Assembly: GCF_963855985.1 (NCBI RefSeq)
Contig: NC_087112.1
Span: forward strand, 3,164,501 to 3,228,500
DNA from: Ostrinia nubilalis
Taxonomy: Eukaryota > Arthropoda > Insecta > Lepidoptera > Crambidae
Length of the DNA stretch: 64,000 nt
Direction: 5' to 3'
Shown here one piece after another: positions 32,789 to 43,206 of this stretch (the first letter of the stretch is position 1; each line of letters starts with the position of its first letter). The notes beneath the pieces were generated by a model that worked only from the letters and a program-made list of their open reading frames with translations, was not told the DNA's origin and did no database searches. Made by a program: the position numbers and the translations under genes.

Positions 32789-35700
32789 TTAAGGTATTCA
32801 TACCTTGTCATAACATTAAAACAAGTTACTTAAGGAGCGAAATATTATGTAAAAGTTTCAAAAATATCTAAACTATAAATGTGCGGTCCTAGTCTGCAGA
32901 TTGTAGTTCTTAAATAATACCTAATTTAAAAAAACATTAAAACAGGTGTATTTATAATTTTTCCCTCCAAAACAAGCTCACGCGCGGCAATTTGTCCGCG
33001 GCCCGTGCCGTGAATGAGGACGCGTCCAATCCAACTTGAAGCAACTTTCCGAATTCGAAAATTGACGCGACTTGGCGCGAATTAAAAGCAATATGGCGGC
33101 GGGACGTGTCTGACATTTTAGCAAGGAGATTTATGCATAGATCTTAGATTTAAAGTAGGTAGAGCCATTTCAGTTTCTTGATACATATACCTACACTCGT
33201 TCTAGGAACCGTTTGTCTATGTCCCTTACCATTTTACTAACTGACACAATAAATGCTTTCTTTATTGATTAATTGATTGAAAATGGCCACGAATACACCA
33301 AGTTACGCCAAAAAATGTCATTAGCACCTTAATGATATGCTGGAATAATCTGCTCAATGAATCCAATAATTATTTCAAATCGAATTGCCAAGGAGGTCGC
33401 TATCTACTTCTTTACAAAACCATTTCACAGAACAAGACAAAAAAACATAATAAAAACCATTTTTTAAACGAGACTTAAACATACGTCTTTGAAATAAGTT
33501 ATTGCTGGCTGGCTACACCGAAACAAAGCCACAATAATTCGAAATTCAAAACACTCATTTCAAATAAAGAACGTTTATTTTTTAATTCTGCCACAGACGC
33601 GGCGGCATCCGCCCGTCGTTTCCCGGAGCGGCTCCTTGCGCGCGAAGTAAACAAATTTTCTGCAAGGATATGAGGGCCCCCGGCCCCCGGGGGGTGGGGG
33701 ACAGGGCTGCTACTTTTAAATTTTACATCCAATTTAATTATGTATGTAGTAAGGGAGTTCTACAGCGTATGTCTTTCTGGATTTGTTTAGCAGGGGTTAT
33801 GTGAAGACGTGAGAGAACGGACGATGTTCAGAATACCTAAACGTGAAAGAATTAAGAATACCAAATTCAAATCTTTATTTACAATGTCCAAAAATAGAGA
33901 GGCAGAACCCACAATATTATTTTTCCATTAATCTGAAAAATCCAGCTCAAATGTGATTATAAAGAAAATAGTTATGCCCAAGGAATGTGTTTATTTTCAA
34001 TATTCAGCGATTTATTATTCTAATTCTTATGTTTAAAAACTACAACATACTTAAATGGAATAACTTTAAAACATTTTAAAACTCTCATTTTCTATGGCGG
34101 TTATACGACAATGGCACCTAAATAGTGTTGCTAAAATAACATTATCCTATAAACGAGCATGGCTTTGAAAAATGGCAATTAAAAAAAGGTTTTTCAAAAA
34201 AAGTTGCCTGCCAACCCTGCCGAGTAGTTAAGGCTTTTTTGCGTGTGTACGTCCCGTCGGGGGTTTTTTAAATGTGTGCGTCTAGTGCACTAGTGTGTCG
34301 GATAAGCTTTTTAGAAAAGGGTAGACAGATATTCGAAAAGACGGCTGTTCCTAACGGTTTTTAGGGTAAGTGGGGGTATTTTTATTACCTGCCGTTTTGA
34401 CTGGTGCGATAGTTAACGAGTTTGATGTTAGAGCTATTTTATTTGGTTAATTAAATAGAATCTTGAAATTATTAATATCTGAAATGATACATGCGTTTTT
34501 GCTAAAATAATTAGACCAAAAGTCTCATTATGTCATTGTTTTCAAATCACAATACTTAATCGTATTTTTTTCTGAAAGTATTGTGGTACTAAAGTTAATT
34601 AACCTTTTCATTCAGTACTTACTTATGATGTAAATTATCAAATTGGTACTCGTATTTTATTTACACTATACAAAGTAGTAACATATACCTACCTAATTAG
34701 CGCTTAAATATATCATAGGTAATTATTATACAACTACTAACAACTTATAATGTACCTAATACCTAAAGTCCCAAACATAATACCAATCCTAAAAGTATTT
34801 CATCTCGAACGAACGCAAAATCAACCAACTCAATTCACCCCGAGATCAAGAACATTAACTAAAAACAACCCCAACCCCCAAAAATCAATCCTGCACCTAT
34901 TCTTCCCGTTGCTAAGTATCCACCCCTTTTTTCGCCTAAGAATTGCTTTAAGGCGGGCCCCGCCCGGTGGGTGAATCGGGGGAGCGCGGGGTTTTTTCAC
35001 CCTTTGAAGAATTGCCCTAAGGCGAGGGGGGAATCGTGGCTGTGTGTGTGTAGTTGGTATTATTAAACGAATAGAAAAGGGTTGAGTTTTTGAACGTAAC
35101 TATGTAGCTTCCGCGGTCGATATCGCGCGGTCCGGTTCAGTTAGAGGATCTTCTTTGTTTTGTTTATGACCGGTTTAGTGGAATATGGTGGGTTTATTGT
35201 AATAATGAATGGGTGTGTCTGTACCTATTACTAGCCTTTGTCTCTGACAAGTCTGTAGAAATATTATACCACTTTTAAAACAAACCACATACTTAATGGC
35301 CTTATGCCTAATTGGATTTCACAGTTCTTCAAAAAGATAAATATTACTTACCAAATTTTTTCTGAAATAAAAATTGCTAATTATTGACACAATTTTCATG
35401 ATTCAATTAAATATTGCCAATTAAAAACATGTTTTTCAAACAAATAAACACTACATTTACAAGTATTTACAAGTATAGTATTAGTATTTATGTACCTTCT
35501 AAGTCTTAAGCAAAAACATAGTGTTTCAAACGATGTAGATTACTTTGGCTAAATTTCGTACACGTTTTGAATAAGGTAATCAAGGCGCTAGTTTACGTTC
35601 ACTGCTCTACCTACGGAGCAATAAATTATGCTAGTAGAAAGATATTATGCTTTCCAAAGCCTAAATCCAAACACATAAAGGGATTGATAAAATTAGAAAT

Positions 35701-35865
35701 CCTTACATAACTGAATAAAGATAAAGAAGCTCAAATACACACAACTTAAAGCAATATAGAAAAAGAAAGAATGTATACGATACGTACCCACTATGGTAAA
35801 TTTTTGAGTGTCTTGCCTTTTGTGATGTAATAATTAGTTTCTTAAATTAAATTTTTCGTCCAGTG
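32789..35865. other. Unassigned 3-kb stretch with GC islets
   Basis: Islets at about 32980-33110 (CCGAATTCGAAAATTGACGC, ATATGGCGGCGGG), 33590-33710 and 34940-35050, the last with two GAATTGCYYTAAGGCG segments. A short CAATAAATGCTTTCTTTATT tail near 33249 may be a LINE end. No gene recognised. Confidence 0.35.
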
Positions 35866-35990
35866 TCTAAGTAGCTTAGTTGGAAGAGGGGCAGAGTCGG
35901 CAAGCGGAATGTCGTGGGTTCGAGTCCCGCCTTAGGCAGTTCGATTTTTTCAAGTTGTTTATTAAAAATTTAAATTTTTAGAGTTATTAA
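35866..35990 (+). mobile_element. tRNA-derived SINE, plus strand
   Basis: GTCTAAGTAGCTTAGTTGG (A box) and GTCGTGGGTTCGAGTCCC (B box) are followed by GCCTTAGGCAGTTCGATTTT and CAAGTTGTTTATTAAAAATT. The 5' GTCTAAG and 3' CTTAGGC segments can pair as a tRNA acceptor stem (one G-T). It is the best preserved member of this family here; others are at 622-742, 58317-58385 and 59641-59720. Confidence 0.8.
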
Positions 35991-36309
35991 AACATTCGTG
36001 ACGTTTAAATTGACCTATTAAACAATAGCTTTCCTACCCCAAGGACTACTTAGGTACAAGCATATGAGAAGGGCTAACATACATTTAGTCTTTGATTAAT
36101 TTGAGTCTTGGTTTTTCTATCTTATTTCAACACCATTCTAAGATAAATAAACACTTTGTTTTATCCTCGATTATTACAATTATTTAACCATAATAAGCTG
36201 CCATGACTCTTGTTATTGAATCTTATAAGTTACCATAATAAGTTCTAACTCAAACGTTCTTATCTCACGGCTTATTATTTATGGTATTAGCTAATACCTA
36301 AACCACTAG
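35991..36309. other. Unassigned AT-rich sequence
   Basis: No gene recognised; immediately precedes the 5' truncation of the LINE. Confidence 0.35.
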
Positions 36310-38322
36310 ATCTTTGTTCTGATTTACCATTCTAATACTACTATAGACCTTAGACTTATGATTCACTTTGGCTCTAATAAACTATTTCATAGTGAACAAT
36401 ATGGTTTTACCAAGGGTCGTTCCACCACCGATGCCGGGGTTGCACTACTTAAACATATCTTCGAGGCTTGGGAAAATTCTCAAAATGCACTAGGGGTCTT
36501 CTGTGATCTCTCAAAAGCTTTTGACTGCGTAGAACATCAAACGCTAATTCGCAAACTGCACTATTATGGGGTAAAGGACTCGGCTTTGGATTTAATACAA
36601 TCCTATTTAAACTTTAGAGTTCAAAAAGTCGACATAAATGGTGTTTTGTCTTCTGGGTCACCTGTGAAAATGGGAGTTCCGCAGGGGTCCATTCTGAGTC
36701 CATTCTTGTTTCTTATATACATTAATGATCTACCATATTTTGTTAAAGACTCTTGCGAAATCGTGTTATTTGCTGATGACACATCTTTGATTTTTAATAT
36801 TGATAGAAGTAAAAATAACTTTGACGATGTAAATAATGCACTAACAAGAGTTTTAAGTTGGTTCACTACAAATAATCTACAACTGAATGCAAAGAAAACA
36901 AAATGTATAAAATTCTCTTTGCCTAACGTAAAAACAGTTAGTACCCAAATAGAACTTAATAATAATGCAATCGATCTGGTAGAATCTACTGTATTTCTGG
37001 GAATTACCCTGGATTCAAAACTCCAGTGGGGCTCCCATATAGAAACTCTGGCGGGAAAGCTCAGCTCAGCGGCTTTTGCAATAAAAAGGATACGGTCATT
37101 AACCGATGTTTCGACAGCTCGCTTAGTCTACTTTAGCTACTTTCATAGCCTAATGTCATATGGAATCATGCTATGGGGCAAAGCTGCAGATTTTGAAACA
37201 ATATTTATTCTGCAAAAACGTGCCATAAGATACTTGTATAAAATGAAAGCAAGAGCGTCCCTTAGAGAATTGTTTAAAGAAATTGGCATTCTCACGGCCG
37301 CTTCACAATACATCTTAAACTGTATTCTATTTATTCAACAAAATATTAATGAATTCAAAAAGAAAAGTGATATTCACCAAATCAATACTAGAAATAAAAA
37401 TAAATTGGCTATACCCGCTTTTAGACTTAATAAAGTGTTTGCCACCTTTATGGGACAAGGTATCCATTTTTATAACAAAGTCCCTGATAAATATAAAGAG
37501 CTACCGTACAATAAATTTAAAGGTATAGTTAAAGATCACATGCTTAAAAAAGCCTATTATACAACTCGAGATTTTCTTAATGATAAGTCATCCTGGGAGT
37601 AGGATTATGGTCCTCTCATGCTCGCACTAAAAAGAATTAAAATCGTGCTATGAAAAGTAATGTATAAACTAATCTAATTTTCTAAAATGTTATAGTGTCA
37701 TGCTTCTCAATCTGGACTGTTACTTAGCTTTATTATTAGTTTTTTTTTCTCTAAGAGATAACTTGGTATTGTCATTCTCACTAAAATGTCTCTGGGGTGG
37801 TGGCGTAGTGAGGCGGGTCGTTACATTCCCTCTAATATGGTCGAGTGAAGCGATGGCTGGTTCACTCGTCATGTCTGTGAACAGGCGCTGCTTTCGGGGA
37901 CTGGTCAATCCAAGTTATTCCAACTTATGTATGCGAGTCATTTCTTCTAGTATTTGAGTATGTAATCTGTAAGTCTAGATATTAGCACGTCACTACCTTG
38001 TTTAATATGCCACGCAATTTTGTATACCCATTCTTATAAGATACACTATACAAGAATGCATGGTAAATTCAGTGAACTGCTCCTGAATCGAATGTACCTA
38101 CTACTGCTATTTCTATTTATTTATATTAACCGGCAGACAGTGGTGACTGAGTTTGTTGCGGCGCTTCTTCTCAGCACTTGCCAAATGTTGGTCTCGAAGC
38201 GCTGGTAGGGTAAAAAGATTATGAGACATGTAGAGGCTCCTTAAGAGCAAAATGACGATTTGTAAGAACTATTTATTAGTCTAAACAAATAAAGAAATTT
38301 TGACTTTGACTTTGACTTTGAC
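36310..38322 (+). mobile_element. 5'-truncated CR1/Jockey-type LINE
   Basis: The ORF starts in mid reverse transcriptase, so the endonuclease and upstream RT motifs are missing. This fits truncation during target-primed reverse transcription, with the cut near 36310-36350. After the stop at 37602 there is about 0.7 kb of 3' UTR with AAATAAAG and a tail of four TTTGAC units (38299-38322). There is no RNase H domain, which favours CR1/Jockey over I or R1 groups. Confidence 0.85.
36358..37602 (+). CDS. LINE reverse transcriptase, C-terminal part
   Basis: An open frame of 414 residues coding for the fingers-palm-thumb half of a non-LTR reverse transcriptase. Visible motifs: QYGFTKGRSTTDA at about 14-26, FCDLSKAFDC with the first catalytic Asp at D50, GVPQGSILSP at about 108-117, the FADD catalytic box with D140 and D141, and FLGITLDSKLQW. 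A C-terminal HQINTRNKNKLAIP-type tail is common to CR1/Jockey-group ORF2 proteins. The first Met is simply internal; the frame is open back to 36310, but the upstream residues are not RT-like. The complete protein would copy LINE RNA into DNA at a nicked target. Lacking the endonuclease and the first RT blocks, this copy cannot act alone. The undisturbed frame suggests a young insertion. Confidence 0.9.
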   Translation: MIHFGSNKLFHSEQYGFTKGRSTTDAGVALLKHIFEAWENSQNALGVFCDLSKAFDCVEHQTLIRKLHYYGVKDSALDLIQSYLNFRVQKVDINGVLSSGSPVKMGVPQGSILSPFLFLIYINDLPYFVKDSCEIVLFADDTSLIFNIDRSKNNFDDVNNALTRVLSWFTTNNLQLNAKKTKCIKFSLPNVKTVSTQIELNNNAIDLVESTVFLGITLDSKLQWGSHIETLAGKLSSAAFAIKRIRSLTDVSTARLVYFSYFHSLMSYGIMLWGKAADFETIFILQKRAIRYLYKMKARASLRELFKEIGILTAASQYILNCILFIQQNINEFKKKSDIHQINTRNKNKLAIPAFRLNKVFATFMGQGIHFYNKVPDKYKELPYNKFKGIVKDHMLKKAYYTTRDFLNDKSSWE

Positions 38323-40465
38323 CTCCTAAATTGTGCCCTATCTTTTGTATATTTCTTTTTTTTTCTTTTCTTGTCTTGCGTGGTATACAATAAGTGTTCT
38401 TCTCAAGTGTATTTTATCTATCTACCATTCTACCGAGGCGCTATTTATGCTGAAATTTATCAAAAACACGAAACAGACCTTCAAAGCAATACGTAACACC
38501 CGCGAGAGTCGAGACGCCCCGCCCTGCCTGATGAAGTAGAGATATTCATAAAACGCGTTCTAAATACAAATTAAATCAGCAACGTCGGTTCCGCTCATCC
38601 CCGCTCTCCCCCGATGCATTATAAAAGTAAGGGGACGTCTAAGAGCAAAGATAAGCAACGAGTGGGGAAAGAAAATTGGGTACAGGTTGATCCTGTTTTG
38701 AACTATATTTTGTTCTAAAAAAGTATTTGTTTTTATTGAAAAACTTGGCACTTTTGAGTGCCAAGGTTTTTGTTTAGATAACAGTTTTTTTTATTCGTTT
38801 CCTCTTTATTTTCATTTTTATTTGTTGCATAATAGCCTCTTTAAAAATAATTCTTGTGCTGAGAACCTGAGACAATAAAATGCGGTGGTGAACACGTAAC
38901 TATGTTAAACTCATTTTGCTCTTTTTCCTTATAAAAACAGGCTTCTTCAGCAAAATATTCTCTATCACATTGTTATTTTTGTCAATTACAAACTATTCCC
39001 AACGTCAATCCCAAAATCCCGTCCGCTTCATTAACCAAACCAATTTAATACGTAATTTTTCATTCCTACCCGCAAGAAACCTACGAACATAAATTCACAC
39101 TCTATATAAACATTTGCACCCTGTGAAAGTCTTCGCGACTCATTACCCCCATCCCCCCGGGGGGAAACGGGCGAATCTTCGTTCAAATCTCTGACATTTT
39201 ATCTAAATGGGCCCCGGAATGAGCCCGTTTGTACTAATGACCCCGAAGAAATAGTAAGACGTTCGGTGACGTTGACTTACTGCAAACATGGCGGATGGCG
39301 GATTGGCGGGAAAAATGAAGCTGTGGAGTGTCTTGAGTTTGACAGAAACAGATTATGTCATTAGCACCTTCGCAACTTATGGAAATGAAAAATAAGCAAG
39401 ATGATAAGACATTCTAACATAATTAAACAATAAATAAGTAGGTATATAATGTAAAAATTTAGGCCTTATTACAAATGGGTACTATGTTTAGCTTGTTAAA
39501 ATGTGCGGAGCAACTGACTTTTAAAACGGTTGAAAAACTTACTCAAAGAGCTCTATTCAATAAAAATTATAGACATTATAAAGGGAAGGCATTCTAATTA
39601 ATGCTCGAAATTTTTTTGACATATTATCTGAATTAATTAGTATAAAGAAATAAATGTTGGCACCCGCGCTAATTCTTTTTTTGTAGCTACTAATTACTAA
39701 AACGGCTGAACTAATTACGAAAACGGCTAAAAATAAATTCAAATTCTTCATTATGTATGTTAAGACAAGTCGCAATTCGCTACTTAATTGAAATCACACA
39801 AAACGTTTGCTCACAAATACAGCACCTAATTAAGGTTATTTGAAATAACTAAGAACTTTCAGTAATTAATTCATTATTTATCTTCAAAATTATAATATAA
39901 CTTCAACAATTCAATCCTAATTTACGATCTACAAACTTAGAATTGAATTCGCAAAGACAGCGCAACGACATCTTGAAAACTTTTCTCAACTATTCGGAAC
40001 GCACGTCCCAAGTCGTCACTCGATTCCGAACTTCGTAACCAGCAATCGAATTGATATAATCGATTCAAATCGATGCTATTTCATTACAACCGGAACGCAA
40101 CAATAACGTCGTTCCAAATTTAAATGCGGAGGAAATTCTGCCGCGCAATCTGCCAGAGCAATTTAGTTCTAACGGAGTCATTTGGCGCGGGTGTCTTGGC
40201 GGGGGCAGATGATTTGTAATTTGTTTTCTGTACCTCTCGGCTGAGGCGAAGGCGGACAAACTTGTAACTAAACTTTTAATTTGGCTACAGAAATTTTAAA
40301 AGTAAATAAAATCATCTGTGCTCTATATTTCATCAGTGAATGTCGAAATGGGTAGCAGAGCAAGCAAGACACGGCAATCAATATAGTCATTTTATTGACA
40401 AATTTACGAACTGTCCAAACAGGTTCATAATATCTTTTCGCAATAGCAATTTTGACTGCAACAGC
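38323..40465. other. Unassigned sequence
   Basis: Contains a hairpin AACTTGGCACTTTTGAGTGC with CAAGG near 38740-38766, C/G runs near 39150-39170, an islet ATGGCGGATGGCGGATTGGC near 39285, and GTTCCAAATTTAAATGCG near 40110. No gene recognised. Confidence 0.35.
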
Positions 40466-40572
40466 ACCTGATGTTCAGTCTTGACTTGAGATTCAGTCTA
40501 GGATGGTACATATTAACTGCCCTGTAAGTGCCTATTCACTCTCGCCTTGAAAAGGCCCGGATTAAAGTGTTA
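40466..40572 (+). repeat. Dispersed repeat (GATGCAGTCTAGGATGG family), copy 3
   Basis: Shares AGTCTAGGATGGTACATAT, CTGTAAGTGCCTATTCACTC and CTTGAAAAGG followed by CCCGGATTAAAGTG with 3493-3712. It stops abruptly at 40572, where unrelated sequence begins. Confidence 0.7.
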
Positions 40573-40860
40573 CGATAATCGAAAGAAAAATAATTATTAC
40601 ACAGTGTGTGAGTACGATCACACATTTCAGTCTCTGAATATTTATTTTTCGCTGTTACCTATGATAATAACCATGAAACCATATAAAAGAAGTCGATTTC
40701 ATATTAGTGTTCATGGTATGTACTAAGAATAAACATTTCCCCAAGATTAATCTGTAAATACGCTCGCAAAATTCAGTTACGCGGTTGTTCCCGCCCCGGC
40801 GGCTGACTGATGCCGCCTCCTCGAGAAAATGCACGGCGTTTCATTACGTTTTCTCGTTTA

Positions 40861-41790
40861 GAAAGCCACGATTTACGGCCGAGCACCTAGCGGCCTGCGA
40901 ATACCTTGACTTTGTTATCTTGCACCATTTACTAGTTGAAAATGGCGCGCGAAAAATGGTTTCGCGGTAAAACTTGACAGTTCCTTTTTTCTTAAAAAAA
41001 TAGAGTTTTTTTCTTTTATAGAGGAACAGAACGTGGCGTCTGCCTTCCAGTACTTTTTGATTTGGTTATCTGTACCTATGTAGTTTCAATTTGACAGTTT
41101 CTTTTTTCTTTTAGGTAAGCCAGTAGCGACTGCCTGCCAGCACGTCGATTTGGTTAAATAACTATACAAGTAAACTTAACTTAGCGTAAACAGAATTTTT
41201 AGAGTTATATTCGTGCTTAAAGCTTCTTTTTGTTGCTAATAATATTATCAGGTTTGATTTATAGCTAGCAATCGCTTGATTTTTATTCCGTAGGTACTGA
41301 ATATTGAAAGCCACGATTTACGGCCGATCACCTAGCGGCCTGCGAATACCTTGACTTTACTAACTCTATTTACAGGATGAAAATGGCGCGCGAAAAATGG
41401 TTTCGCGGTAAAATTTTACAGTTTTTTTTTCTTTTGCAGCTGAAAAAGTGGCTACTGCCTGCCAGTTTGTTATTTATGTAAGTTTTAATTAAATGCAATC
41501 CGCGAGAGCTCTAAGAAAAAAGTTTTAATTTGACAGTTTATTTTTTCTTTTACAGACGAGCAAGTGCGACGCCTGCCAGCGCTTCAATTTCGTTCACTGC
41601 TCTTAGGTAAGTTTTCTTTTGGGGTTCCGTTTCGCGAGTGTCAGTGGCTACACGTGTTTCTGGAATTCGAGCGTATTTATTTTGTAATTTCACTGTTTAT
41701 TTTTAGAGAAAACCAATCCTAAGCTCAATTATCAATAAAACAACGGTGGTGGTAACTAACTTGCTCTATCCTTGGTAAGTACCTAGCAGA
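40861..41790 (+). promoter_or_regulatory. Modular 5' UTR and probable internal promoter of the LINE
   Basis: A block beginning GAAAGCCACGATTTACGGCC, with GCGGCCTGCGAATACCTTGA and AAAATGGCGCGCGAAAAATG, occurs at 40861 and again at 41306 (445-bp period). Interleaved are four shorter modules, each with a T-rich tract ending in TAG or CAG (41021, 41114, 41439, 41555) followed within about 30 bp by a TGCCTGCCAG-type box. Donor-like GTAAG sequences follow some of them (about 41475, 41606, 41776). LINEs of this group use internal promoters downstream of the start; the splice-like layout is unusual. Function is inferred. Confidence 0.6.
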
Positions 41791-43206
41791 ATGGAGGTGA
41801 TTCCTCCCGATCCGCCTGATCCCCCAGATCAGGCCGCCGATATGGAGCTTTCCCCGCCTTTATTTTCCCAATCGGCTACCAAACGCCGTCTTGACACGGT
41901 AGGTGATACCGAGCCGGCTAAGAAGACGAATACAGATGGATCATTAACCCAAAACAACCAACTGATGTACACACACCCCTCACTTGTAATAGCCCCAAAA
42001 ACATATACTGACGAAGACAAAGGCCCCTTCTTGGTTCATGTGTCTCACATAGAATCGGAACCTTCTTCTCCAGCCTTCATTCAACCTATGAGGTTTGGCA
42101 AATTCTTGGTGACCAATAAAATTCAGGGAATCATCTTAGACGGCGTTACAAAAATCGGCAGAAACAAAATCTCCGTCGAATTCATTTCAGCCAGTGCAGC
42201 AAATAACTTTCTAAACAATGACATTTTGCCTATGTACAAGTATGTTGCATTAATCCCCACTTACAATGTGACCCGCATGGGCCTCATTAGGAACATTCCT
42301 ACTGACTGGTCTATGGAGGAACTTGCAGAATCTTTAACAACCCCCGACGGCTGTGGTATCCTCCTGAAGGCTCGTCGGTTAAATAGAAAACAGATTAGGG
42401 ATGATAACCAAATATCGTGGGTCCCCACACAATCAGTTGTAGTAACATTCAAGGGACAAGTACTGCCACAAAGAGTCTTCTGCTGCCACAATTCCATCCC
42501 AGTCGAGACTTACCAACTCCCGACAATCCAATGCCTCAATTGCTGTCGGTTTGGTCACATCAAGGCTCAATGTAGGTCTAAACCTAGGTGCTATCGTTGC
42601 ACTCAACCTCACACAGCAGAAGAATGTAATGTCACAGAGGCCAAATCCACTTGCATCAATTGTTTAGGTCACCACTTTGCAACAAACAAGTCCTGCCCAG
42701 AGCACTCTCGACAAAAGGCTATCAAAGTAACAATGTCTCAGGATAACATTTCCTACTCTCAGGCCTCCTCTCAGTTTCCTCCTGCCCGCAAATCATATGC
42801 GGACATTACTAAATCTCCATCCTCTCAAACCACCAGTCCTGCTTCTCAACCTCCGTTACGTCACTCCTCACACCCCAACCAAACGATCTCATACCGAAAG
42901 ACCATTCCCCGAACATCCCGCCCTCATACTCCGTTAGATAAGGGTTACGATAAGCAGGCGCACCAAGCCATAATTGGTAACTGTGCCTCCTCCCTACCTA
43001 ATGGTTGTGCCCTGAACGGTGACTCTTCTCCTTCCCTGGGAGAGGATAACCTTTTACAGATGGTTCTCTCTCTAATCATCCATATTGTTTCTGGTCGTAA
43101 TACCGCCCTACCGCCCAACGTTGCGCAAATGCTTTCCCAAATCTCGCAGATAACTTCTAATAATAATGGACAAGGAGGTAGTCCAGTGGAACTGCCAAAG
43201 TATTAG
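41791..43206 (+). CDS. LINE ORF1, CCHC zinc-knuckle protein
   Basis: 471 residues. ORF1 proteins of I-type LINEs bind the element's RNA and help form the cytoplasmic ribonucleoprotein particle. The N-terminus (1-60) is acidic and Pro-rich (PPDPPDPPD). Residues about 78-240 form a mixed segment with repeated beta-strand-like patterns, possibly RRM-like. Three zinc knuckles follow: CLNCCRFGHIKAQC (248-261), CYRCTQPHTAEEC (267-279) and CINCLGHHFATNKSC (288-302). The remaining part is Ser/Pro/Gln-rich. The ATG at 41791 is the first in frame after the donor-like GTAAGTACC; the stop lies 41 bp inside ORF2. Related genes are usually annotated as Gag-like or nucleic-acid-binding protein. No stops or frameshifts are seen. 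Confidence 0.9.
   Translation: MEVIPPDPPDPPDQAADMELSPPLFSQSATKRRLDTVGDTEPAKKTNTDGSLTQNNQLMYTHPSLVIAPKTYTDEDKGPFLVHVSHIESEPSSPAFIQPMRFGKFLVTNKIQGIILDGVTKIGRNKISVEFISASAANNFLNNDILPMYKYVALIPTYNVTRMGLIRNIPTDWSMEELAESLTTPDGCGILLKARRLNRKQIRDDNQISWVPTQSVVVTFKGQVLPQRVFCCHNSIPVETYQLPTIQCLNCCRFGHIKAQCRSKPRCYRCTQPHTAEECNVTEAKSTCINCLGHHFATNKSCPEHSRQKAIKVTMSQDNISYSQASSQFPPARKSYADITKSPSSQTTSPASQPPLRHSSHPNQTISYRKTIPRTSRPHTPLDKGYDKQAHQAIIGNCASSLPNGCALNGDSSPSLGEDNLLQMVLSLIIHIVSGRNTALPPNVAQMLSQISQITSNNNGQGGSPVELPKY

Noticed and set aside
38740..38766. Bacterial-type terminator hairpin
   Set aside because: The hairpin followed by T residues looks similar, but the context is clearly animal nuclear DNA.
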